64,000 bases of DNA, from contig NC_057788.1 of assembly GCF_014905175.1 (NCBI RefSeq), positions 4,402,001-4,466,000 of the forward strand. Reading direction: 5' to 3'. The position numbers and the translations under genes were made by a program. Origin of the DNA: Aphidius gifuensis. Lineage: Eukaryota; Arthropoda; Insecta; Hymenoptera; Braconidae. Of the stretch, positions 15,076-26,500 are shown in pieces. The notes under the pieces were generated by a model. It saw only the letters and a program-made list of their open reading frames with translations, did no database searches and was not told where the DNA came from. Within the stretch, counting starts at the first letter, position 1. Each line of letters opens with the position of its first letter.

Positions 15076-15153
15076 AATTTGACCTCTCAATATAGACAAT
15101 ATATTTGAATTAAAAGAAAGTTAATATATATATAAATATTAAGAGGTCAATTT
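15076..15153. repeat. Inverted repeat whose arms each carry an AGGTCA half-site
   Basis: The 18-base arms at 15076-15093 and 15136-15153 are reverse complements with three differences. Each contains GACCTC/GAGGTC. The right arm continues as AGGTCA-ATT-TGGTCA (15144-15158), a direct repeat of two half-site-like hexamers with three-base spacing. Nuclear-receptor dimers including EcR/USP bind such arrangements; use here is inferred. Confidence 0.45.
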
Positions 15154-15617
15154 GGTCAGTGATAGGTACATATGTAATGTATATTTTTTTGGTGAAAAGA
15201 ATGGAATGTGTTTGGTAAATGAGTCAAGGGTCAAGTTGATGAATGCAACAAAGGATAAGAGACCGGATGAGACGACGCGCAAACTTGTACAGATATATAA
15301 TGTATATTATACACACACATTATACTTTGGTGCATGCCAAAGTCGCATTTATATATATATAGACGTATTATTGTTGAAGAGTATAGAGCAAGACCTTGGA
15401 AGTAGCGGATCGGGGGAATCTTTCCGGTTCTCGCGGACATATACACTACATAATAATAATAATAAAAATATATATCGTAAAAGCATGGGGGTTTCTTCTT
15501 TCATGCCCTTGAAGCTCGACCACTACACTTTGAGCTGATGCGAATTGTGGTATATATAATATGCTATGTAGACGCGATTCTACTGCTGCGAATAATATGC
15601 TTTGCTCGCTTAACTTG

Positions 15618-15652
15618 CTTGGTTGGTTGGCTGGTTGGCTGGCTGGTTGGTT
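15618..15652. repeat. (TTGG/CTGG)n tetranucleotide microsatellite
   Basis: A variegated run of TTGG and CTGG units, visible as Trp/Leu/Ala/Gly repeats in translation. Confidence 0.85.
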
Positions 15653-18600
15653 GCTTGCACCATTTCCGACACCTCGCTGTTATATGTATAACGACATAAC
15701 GATGCGTGCACCAATGGAAAAATTCAACGCGATTGCAGTTGTATATATACACTGTCTTTACATATTATGATGGGAACAAAAATATAAACTACTCCCTTAT
15801 AATATATTTATATACTCGCATAAATATAGAATAAAATATTTTCTATAAAACTCATTATCCTCCTCACTTTCCGCATTTTTTTTTCTGAGCTACATATATG
15901 ACGTGTAGTGCAGAAAAATAATTGCTTCATGGCTTCACTTGTCGATGCCGTTCTCGTCATTTTTATTTATTTTTACACCGGAAAGACTCCGGAGATTTCA
16001 CTGCTTAGGAAAGTAAATTGTTTTGTTCCCGTCAACTTTTAAGACTATTTTTTTTTTAAATATATATTTCTTTGATTTCTTTTATATACACTCTAAATTC
16101 GTACATATTGATATGATAATTTTTATTCCAATTTATAAGACAGATACTTGTTGTTTTTATAAATTTATTATCATCTTTAATTAATTGCGGTTAATTAACA
16201 ATCAAATGGCTCATGTCATTGACTAAAGACACTCGAAATTTGATATGTACAATATTGACAAATGACAAATTAAATAAGTAGTTTAAATTTATATAATTTA
16301 AAATAGGCTACAGGTATAGCTAAGGAAAAATGTCGATAGTGATGATTTTCTAGTATTTTTTTTTTTTTTTGTAACGGTGACGAGTTGTATGTGTTTGTGC
16401 TATGAGGGAAACGTGTCGAGGAAAAGTGCGCGTTAGTCTCGGCCTGAATCATCGACTAATGCTTTTTCTTCTCTTTCATATTTATTTCAAATTTCTTTCT
16501 CGTCGAAAACTGTAAACATATATATAATCATTCTAATCATATGGCTGATGCTGCTACTGCTAGCTTTTTTTTTTAAATTTATATTTAGCAAATTAAATCC
16601 CAACAGAAATAAAACCTGTTGTAAAACAATATACAAATTTTCATTAACACATAAAAATTAATATATTATATTGACAATTTATTTATTTAAAACAATGACA
16701 AGTAATTGTTTTTCAATTTTCTGAATGACTAAGCGTGTCATCGTGAATTTAATATTATCGAGCACACTTTTTCCTCATCGTGATTTCTCAAAAATTATTA
16801 TAACAACATTGCATTTCAAAAAAAAAAAAACAATAACAACATCATAGTACGGTTCCGGATTACGACTATGTAATTCCGCATGCGGTTCACAAATAAATTA
16901 GAAATCTCCAAGTATTCCTGAATTTAGGCGTTGTCAATTTCACCGCGTAGTGTGCATTTATATTTATTTAATATTTTAAAAATAATAATAAAATAAAATA
17001 TTGTATTTTTAAATAGTTAAAATATTAAATAAATATTTGATCATTATTTTTTCTTCATGTATATATAAAAATATAAATTTATATATACAGTGAGGAGACT
17101 GGATTTGAAATCTCAAAGACATTGGTAATCGTTGAGAAGTGCGTGGCCACGACTGGTGTAGAGCTGGATAAGATTGTGCGGTTTACACCAATATATATAT
17201 ACATATAAAATATAATATAATATTATCTGGCCACCGCCGGATTTCGCTCGTTTTATTTATTTTTTTTTTTTATTATATATATTATTTTTTCTCTTGCATC
17301 TCTTGTTCTCTCGATCAATATAAGTTGCTCAGCAAGTCCTTCGAATATTAAGACTTGCACGGATATACACACGCACATGTTTCAGAGCATATCATGTATA
17401 AGAAGAAAAGATAGCTGACTGATAAGAGCAAGGGGGGTAGAAGGGGGTCAACGATAACCCGCATACAATTTATACAATTTTTTATATACAAACAAACACC
17501 TCTCTCATCTCTCTTTCTTTTTCTCAAGTCACCATCACAAATGCACTGAGAAAACGAGAGTGTGATAATAAAAAGTAAAAAGACAAATTTTATTACTTTT
17601 TTTTTATCTTAGCTTAAAATTAATTTTTAGAAAATATATATCATTTAATTATCAGTTGGATTGACTGATAAATTACATCATGGTCAATTACGTGAAAGTA
17701 AATTATCAAAATAATTTATTGATCCATTTTTTTTTGTTAATTTTAAAATAATTTTATGACATAAATGAACAAAATTAATAAATAGTCATATTATATTGAG
17801 GAAAAAAAGTATCCAGAACAATGATGACGATAACCCCGCATGCCTATATTGACATTGTGATCACACAGTGTGACTCTGATTAAATCAAGTGTATCATTAT
17901 TTCTATATCTGTAGACTGTATTATAATATTACAGTACGACATATATATATCTTTAACAATGATTATAATTAATAAAACATCTCGACCAATTGGTTGACGC
18001 TTAAATTAAATATATACATGTACAATAACGTCATCAATTAGTATATGTATATGTATATAAAATAACACAAGTCTGTAGTCTCGTCGTCTATTTGTAACAT
18101 GAGTGCGTGCAAGATTAATAATATTATTATAAATGAAAATATATTGCTGAGTAGACACTTGTGCATGTGTTGCGGTAGGCTCGAAGGCGTCACGACGCCT
18201 CATCTTTTTTTTCTCTCAATAGATAATTTATTTCTATTAAATATTTAACAGTTTTAAAAATAATATTTTAATAATATATCTAGTCTGATGATCAAATCAA
18301 TATTTTATCTATATTATCCAAAATAATTATGACTTCAATTCGAGTCAACTGAAAACATAAATAATTAATTATTATTGCAGAATAATTTGTAAATATATAT
18401 GTACATTGACTTTTGGTTTTGTTGCAAGACAACACGATGATAATGATGTTGATGTTGATGGTGATGAAAATGAGAAAAAAAAAGATATAATTGCGATGGA
18501 AAAAAGCAAAGTCAAATAGATTCTTCGAGAAGTTAAAAAATAAATCAACGATCAAGAAGACATACACACTGTAACATTCTCCACTGTAACATCAACCTGG

Positions 18601-19129
18601 ACTTGTCTGTTGTTGTACATATAAAATATAGTAAACAGATATAGATATAGAAACCAACTTTAATATATAATGAGCAATAGTTGTCAGTCAGTATGCCACT
18701 AGCAACGACTTGTGTCGTGCCTCTATCTAATTATTACATAATATTTATTGTCTATTTTAACATAAAAAAAAGTACAAAAAATATATTTAAATTTTATATA
18801 TCATTGCGTTGTGTTATTTAATTGAAATAAAACAAATAAGTAGATTATATACCTATCAAAATAATAATAATAAATTGTGTGAAATAACGATTAAATAAAA
18901 ATTGATAAAAAATAATTAATAACAATAATAAAAAGTGCAAAAAAGAGATAAATAAAAGAGAGTAAGAGTAGGGGAATTGAGACGAATGGAATTCAGGAAG
19001 AATAAGAGGTTGACGAGAAAAAGAAAAGGAAAGGAGAGTAAAGAGGAGAGTGAATTCATCCTCTCAATTTATTTATAATACATATATACATTTGTACATA
19101 TATACACCAAGTGTAGTTGCAAAGAGGAT

Positions 19130-19600
19130 AGAGGAGGTGGTTTACTATAGCGGATTCAGAGGACGCGACTCAGTCAGTGTGCCACCGGCGCCTTTTCCCC
19201 TTCTATATTCTCTTTCTCTCTCTCTTTTCCTCTCTCTCAATTATTTATATATATATTTATAATATTACAATCCAACTTTGTTGCGCCCAACGATCATCAT
19301 CATCATCATCAGTTTTTTCTTCTTCTTCTATCTCCATAGTTTTGTACATACCCCCTCTTGCTGCTGCCACCCCGCGCAACCAGTTATCGCTGTCGTTGCT
19401 CTCTCTCTCTCTTTTTTTTATATACATATATATGAAAAGAGTGGTTTCCTCCCTCCTCGATCACTGGCTGACTACTGCCTGGCTGTTTTACTTGACTACT
19501 CGCTCCTCACTCGCTCGCTCGATCCACGGTCCACGCTCTTTAGGACGTAAACACGCGACAGTCGAGGGTAAACCGTCAGCGGTGCCGGACACGTATTCTA
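19130..19600 (+). promoter_or_regulatory. Probable E74 promoter and 5' leader region
   Basis: This is the main GC-richer block before the first E74 coding exon. It contains an initiator-like run CGACTCAGTCAGTG near 19168, CT-rich (GAGA-factor-like) tracts at about 19205-19240 and 19400-19416, and a GC-rich stretch near 19500-19590. The 530 bases from here to the start codon are AT-rich with several short upstream ATGs, which fits the long leaders known for Drosophila E74 transcripts. The exact start site cannot be read from sequence. Confidence 0.4.
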
Positions 19601-20129
19601 TTAATTCACACAAATTTATTTCCTTATATATATATTTTCATCAAAAAGCCGGCAAGCTAAATTTTACTATCTATTAAAATTAAAAAATTAAAAATTCGTA
19701 TTTCAAGCAAGTTGACGTTTTGTGAACATTTTTTTTTTTTAATTTTACTAGAAAAATTTGGATTTACAGTCGAGTGCTTTTTTTTTTTGTTTAATAGTGA
19801 AAAAGTTTGTAAAACAATTTAATTTTTTTTTTAGTGAATAACTACAATTACAGTGACAAAAAAAAAAAAAAAAAAAGTTGACAAGTGTTTTATATTTTTC
19901 AAATGAAATAAGTGAAAATTTAGATGAAAAAAAATTAAAATATGGCAGTGAAAATTGAAAAATAGTTGGTAGAGGTCGCTAAAGCATACCAATAAATTTA
20001 TTTTCTTTTTTTTTTTTGTTATAAATATTAAAATTAAATTATTAAGTGAATATTAAATGTTAAATTAATAATTACATACTATAATTAAAGTTGCAATAGT
20101 ATTTAATAGAAAAATATTATTGTATAAAA

Positions 20130-20565
20130 ATGTTGGAGGATCAACCACTTGATTTGAGTGTTCGCGTTGGTGATTATGCTGAATTATCACGCGAAGACAT
20201 AATCTCGGAAGAACATAGAAATGAACTTGCTCAATCATCACCACATCATCAACATATTAACAATCACCATCATCATCATCGTCATATAAATAATAAAAAT
20301 AGTAATAGTAGTAATACCTATAATCATAATCATCATCACCATCAACAAAATGAAAGAGATCCCGATGATTATGGCAATGCAACATCAAGATTACGAGATT
20401 TAGTTTCGACATCGTCCCCTGTTGAATATGTACAAGGCGATGATCGTACATGCTCTGAAGATTCTGATGATTCTTGTTCGGACAACAACCACAAAGATGG
20501 AACGAGAAATCGTATTCGTCCACCAGGCACAAAACCATACAAGAAAAATCTTATCCGGCGATATC
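20130..20565 (+). CDS. Eip74EF: E74 N-terminal coding exon (distal isoform)
   Basis: Encodes residues 1-145 plus one base, ending at the donor TATC|GTGAGT. The N-terminus carries PLDLS within its first ten residues. Next come an acidic helix-like stretch (DYAELSREDIISEEH), a His/Asn-rich tract written partly in CAT/CAC/AAT repeats, an acidic Asp/Ser/Cys cluster, and a basic end KPYKKNLIRRY. The single leftover C joins TT of the exon at 29265 to make Leu. The frame stays open about 19 codons past the donor, so the splice site rather than a stop defines the exon end. Confidence 0.8.
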
Positions 20566-23500
20566 GTGAGTCTTTGTCTACATAAATTCTCCATTTAAAA
20601 AAAAACTAGAAAATAATTATTAAATTTACAATTAATTCCATTTCAATTGAGATATTATATTATAAATTTTTAAATATTTAAATATCATACACAGGAAATA
20701 AATTTAAACAAATTTAATCAATCATTGTCATTAACAAGAATTATAATAATATTGATACTGAATAAATTGAAAAACCACGTACTCCAGATACACGAGTATA
20801 TTATTTGACAAAATTACATTTACTTCCCAAAAATTTGGTGATAAATTAAAGTAACTAAATAATTTTTCGACTAATTAATATTATTTAAATTGAATAGATT
20901 TTTTTAAATTAATTGAAATTAAATTCTTATCAGGTTGATAATTTATTGTTATATTCTTTTTTTTTTTTCATTATATTGCCTAGTCATATTTGTTTTTAAA
21001 AATATACTTTTTTTTTATCAATTGAGTTTTTTTTTTTTTTATTTTTAGTGATAATGACCTACCCAAATAGTTAAAATGTTGTTCCGCTGTTCTATTGGAC
21101 CTATTGTAACGCTACACATGCATACTTTGTTATCGCCTAGCAAAGTGTCATAAAAGTGTCATTATAATTTTCTATATATATGTGAGTCGACGTGTAAAAT
21201 TTTTTAATAGTTATCAGTTAATGACCCCTCCATAACGTGTGTGTCTAATAACTACATTGTCTATTTTCAAATATAACTGATAAAATTTTGTTATTTTTTT
21301 TATTTTTATTTTTATGATAACAAACTTTTTGTCACGTAGGTCAGGAATATAACAATTAATATTTTGAATATTCTAGTCATGTATTTATTTTTAAAAAAAT
21401 AAAAAAAATTTCCGGGTTTTTCGTATGATAAAATAATCAAATGAAATTATCGACAGACAGTTTTATCACAAAAATAAAAATTAAAAAAAAATTCTTTTAT
21501 TGATTAACGATATTACAACTATTTTTGTTATTAATATTATTTAATTGTTTTTTTTTTTTTAATTGAAAATCAATAATATTCTATTGTTGAAACAAAAACA
21601 AAAAAAAAGCAATCTACTATTTTTTTTTAGTTATTATTTTAATCTTTGTATTAATTGTTTTGTTGAAAATTAACAAGAAGATTATTTATTTTTTCTAAAT
21701 TAAATCAAGTTGTGTATTGGTATTCACCCGTTTATATTATTCGGCCAGGTTGGAGGTCGGTTGAAACCTGACTTCTGAATCCAATACTTGGCTTTTTTTT
21801 TCCACAAAGTCAATGAGGAAAAACACAGTAAAAAAAAGAGAGAGAGAAAAATGTTAGCTATTGGGAATAAAGAATAAAGTTTTATGTCACTGAAACACCA
21901 ACCTGTGTCCTGGGTCTTGTAGGGTGAAAGTTTTCTTTGAGGGATTGTTATTTCCAAAAAATTTTCTCTCGTTTTTCATTTTCGACATATATTTCCTCTG
22001 ATATATATTTATTCTCAATCGTAACTTTCACCTTCTATTTTTATAACATCTTCGGAAGTAGTCTACAATCCATCTACCATCCCTTATTATAAATCTCAAC
22101 ATAAAATTTTTTACTCTTTTTCGTTTTTCTATATTTGCACAATTTTACTTAATTTTTTGACAATTGAAATAAAAAAAATCTATATTTGTCTTTGTGTAAT
22201 GTAAAAAAATATATAAAATTTAAATTACATTTAAATATTTTATGAGTGTCTGAGTTACGAAATAAAACCCTTTTTTTCTTAAATTTTTTTTTTGACTTCC
22301 GGAGGTGACCATAGCCATTATTCCCTGGCTTCTGTTTCATTTTTTTTTTTTTCCTTTTTTTAATCTTTTATTCGTCTTTATATTTTACATCTTCATTTGG
22401 TTTTATTCTTTGTCAAGTCCAAGAAAGCAGGTATATCTTCACTATGGTCTTTTTTTTTTTTTAGAGAGAATTAGAAATTTGTATTTATGGGTTTGTGGGG
22501 GACCTCAGTACGGTTTCGTCGAATACCCTCTTTTATTCTTCTTTTTTCTTTTCAAGTATTACTATTTTTATTATTTTAGTAGTACTTGTAAATTTATTTA
22601 TTTATATATATATTCATTAATCTTTCCCTTTATTTATATATATAGATGTAATTTATTTTTAATTCATTTTGTTTTTGTACATATAATTTCAAATTATTCT
22701 CAAGACCATGCTGATTGAGTCACTTTTTTTTTAGTCGCTTGTTATTTTATTGTACATATTTAAATTTAAATTTAAGCATATTCAAATAACTAATGGTTCG
22801 TAGAATTTTGATGCTCATCGTCCTCATTGTAATTCAGGATATTGGCCCGCCGAACAAGGATAGATTAACTTCCGGTCTGTCTATACAATGTGAAACTTTT
22901 AAAAAAATTATTTACAACAAAAACATTCCATTGTATCAAAAAATTATATATTAATTTAATTATTTATCAATTTTATATTTAATGATAAAACTTTCCCAGT
23001 TTAATTTTTTATGAGAAGAAAATTATATTGAGCTTTCTGATGTATAAAATAATTTTCAAAATTCAACACGCTCTAAATATTTATTCGTCGTTTATTATGT
23101 GATGGTGATGGTATCGAGAGAGAAGGCGCATCGATTAATATATATTTTTTTTTTTTCTTCAATATTTTCTTTTAAATTTCTGCTCGATGTTATTTTCCAC
23201 ACTGATAGTTCCGGAATATAAAAAGGGGTGTCGCGGTCACCACAAATATATAAGGAAGGGGCAAGTGTGTCGCGCAAGTAATAGGAAACTAGGGTAGACT
23301 GTCCTTGTGCCTCGTTTTTGCTATGCCATCATTGTGATTATGTATACATGTGTATATATTGTACATAATAATAATGTTGGCACAAATTGTTGAAATATAT
23401 TTCTTGTCCATATGAATATATTATATAATAATACTCAAAACATATTTATATATATACCAAAATGAATTAATATATATCAAGTGAAATTTAAAAAAGAAAA

Positions 23501-26500
23501 AAAAATAATATAAATATTCATAATTCATAAATAAATATATTTGACTCTCGGGGTCATCGCCAATCGGCCGATAAAATGAGATCAGTCAAACAGAGCGTTA
23601 AAAAAAAATAATACACTTGAAATTAATATAATATTTTATAGATTTCAATAATAATAAAATGGGAAAAAATTCATCATTGCAAGTATTGTATATAAATTTC
23701 ACACTCAATTATATATATATCTTCAACTGCATGAATTGATAATAAATTTTCTATAAATTATCACAAGAGAATATTGAAAATAACAACAACAACAACAACA
23801 ACAACAATAATAATATACATACATGTATATATGCTATATAGGAAACGACAACATTGCTGTAATAATATGCGCGCGTACCTTAGTAGTAGTAGTAGTAGTA
23901 GAACTAGTAGTAGTACAAGTAGTAGTAGTAGTAGCAGCATATATATAATAGTTGTTGAATGCACCGTGCCAGCCCTGACCTACATAGTAAAACGCGTTGT
24001 GGGCTAGGCAAGTGTGTGATGTTGATGATGATAATGATGATGATGATTATGATGATGATGATGATGCTTATGCTAGACTAACCCGATCTATTATAGCAAC
24101 AAGGTGTGCACATTGCCTACGTGCCACTACTATCATACATACTCATGTACATTATTATTTATTTCATAGATCACATATATACATAGTTATTTTTATTATT
24201 TTTATTATTCTTTGTCTATCAACGTGATGTCTTTCAAGATAAGCTAGTTACTTTTATGTATTTATTTTATTCTTGCATCATAGCAACACATATATATTAT
24301 ATTATAATAATCTATATATCTATTTATTTATCTTTTATATACATGCGTATGTATATTAATCAATCCATTTATCTATGTGTGTATATATATTCTTCCGGTT
24401 ACTCCACTTGTGCTCAATTTCCTTATTTATTCTCTCTTTTTTTTTTTTTTATTTCTATTTCGCCATTTATTTGCTTATAGACTGTTACAATTTTTTTTAT
24501 TATTTTAAACCGCAATATGTATATACATAAGCCAACCAAAATGATTACGCACATATACATATACGATTTGATTGCTGTTTCACATCGGCCTTGACATGTT
24601 TTCGCTTTCCTCTTCTTTTCTTACCACGTCTCAACTCGCGCGTCTTTTTATGTAACAATTGCAAACACAACCAATCCAGTCGAATTATAATATTATGTAT
24701 ATATGTATTCATGAATTTCTAATAAATATATATATATATACTTTTTTTTTTTTTTTTCTGAATCTTATAAATATATTTTTAATTTTCTTCTCTCTTTTTA
24801 AACTTTAGAAATATTTTTTGATGTTAAATTGGGCAATGATACGTGGCTAAACTGGTTTTTTATTTATTAATTTTATGTTATAAATATATATGTGTGTATG
24901 TTTTATCTGAACAGGTTTATTTCCTTTGTCCTGGAGGATTTTTCCGTGATGAAATAAAAGGAAAAATACATCATTTAAATGATTTATATGTAGCCAAGTA
25001 TAAAAACGGGGGTAACCTTTTATCAAAAGTATTTTTTTTTTCTTCTTAAATAACATAATATTAATCTTTTAAAATATCAACCGTTTATTTATATATAAAT
25101 ATTTATAATAGATATATATTTTCTTTTTTTTATTTTTTATATGGATAAATTTTTTGTGTTAGAACTGTTAGAAATAAAAATTTCTATGTATACAAAAATG
25201 ATAGGTAAGCGCAATTTAGTGCGTGAGAAAGTTTTATTTTAATTTCACTTCAATCAATTTTTTTTTTTTTTAATTTTTTTATTATATATATACATTTATC
25301 TTTATACTCTTTTTTTTTTTATATATATATATTTCGCTCTTTGTGTTTCGTCTTCGTTACATCTTTTCGCTTTCGCTAGAGGAAGTGGGCGTACGAGGTC
25401 ACACATGAGCGCTTATGTTTCGAATTCATGCTCAATGTATTTTTCGTTTTTTTTTTTTTTCCTTCTACTTGTACATACGTATGTCTCGTTATTCATTTAT
25501 TAATATCATCATCGTCATCTCTGTCTTTTTTTATATCTTGATTTTCTTTTTCTCAATTTTTTAAAAATTGTTTTGTTCTGAGTGCTGCTACCGATCGTGT
25601 TCTTCTTTACATACTTCTATATACTTGATGATCTGTATGACAATGGTAACCAACCAACCGACGACGACATTACGATGTCTGGGTTGCATTCATTCCAGAA
25701 AAATAGGTCAGGGCCAGTAGTCCTATATATACGTTTTGTTGTTGCGGTAAAAGACCGGTAAAAAGGCGAGACAAACGGCATTTCCTCTTTTCTTGCAACA
25801 AGTGGAGAAAAAAAAAAAGCAAAGAAAACAGGGAAGTAAAAAAATAAAAAAAATAAAAAGGGAAATGATATTGAAATATATCCAGGAGCGCATGTCGAAG
25901 GACCTCCCTGGCTCCTTGAAATAAAAAACCATTGAAATACCACACTCAAAGGCACATCGGTTCCATCGATTTACCCACGCTTTCGAACCCCATTCAAACT
26001 GATTGACCTGGTTTCGAAGCATCTTTTACTTTTTTCCCCATATAGTCTTCATTAGGTCGTGTGTTTTTTTTTATTCTTTATTTTCTTTTATCTAATATAT
26101 TTTTCCGCCTTTTTTTTTTTTTTGCCACTGAGCATTATTTACCCAGTTGGGAGTAGTCTTTTCTTTTCTTTAACTTTTTTATTTTTTTTTTTTGGTCCTA
26201 GAATTTCACGATTCATGACAACTATATATATATAACGATGCTATTGTTGTGTAGCTTAAAATAGACAAGCATAAAATGACAATGAATAATATGTTAATAT
26301 ATAAATTTAATAAACTGTATCATGTCGTCAATCGTCATTGTTATAATATCTATTTTGCATTATTTAAAAAAAAAAGAATTAAATAATATGACCGAGTTTT
26401 AACTAGAGCATATATTATAGCACAACTTTCAAGACCACTTTCCATTTCATAAACTTGAACAGGTCAAAAATTAAAATTTATATATTTATTTGAAAATAAG

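Larger units (their letters stand above)
1..19000. other. Long non-coding upstream region, probably regulatory DNA of E74
   Basis: I see no supportable coding exon here. Open frames are short and made mostly of Phe/Tyr/Ile/Leu/Lys codons from poly-T and poly-A DNA, or of dinucleotide and trinucleotide repeats. The AT-rich background is interrupted by GC-richer, non-repetitive islands of 50-150 bases, for example near 2040-2160, 3480-3600, 7900-8060, 9130-9220, 13640-13700 and 15200-15450. Islands of this kind in an insect locus are often enhancers or non-coding exons. AGGTCA half-sites lie at 1085, 1633, 7133, 7756, 8853, 8931, 9644, 10506, 10982, 15080 and 15144. Assigning this DNA to E74 rests only on its position upstream of, and in the same orientation as, that gene. 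Confidence 0.5.

Noticed and set aside
15152..15538. 128-codon open frame on the + strand, less biased than its neighbours
   Set aside because: Begins without ATG (first ATG gives about 111 codons), passes through ATATAT and AATAAT repeats and resembles no family I know. It could be tested by conservation, but I do not call it a gene.
19177..19677. 166-codon open frame upstream of E74
   Set aside because: Ser/Leu/Tyr repeats from CT and TA tracts in what looks like promoter and leader DNA.
22305..22718. 137-codon + strand frame and similar frame at 34704-35117
   Set aside because: Hydrophobic Phe/Tyr/Ile composition is what poly-T-rich DNA gives by chance; neither has a family resemblance or splice structure.
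25975..26000. T-loop-like GGGGTTCGA on the - strand, as in tRNA
   Set aside because: The flanking bases do not form the five-base T-stem and no acceptor or anticodon arm can be drawn.
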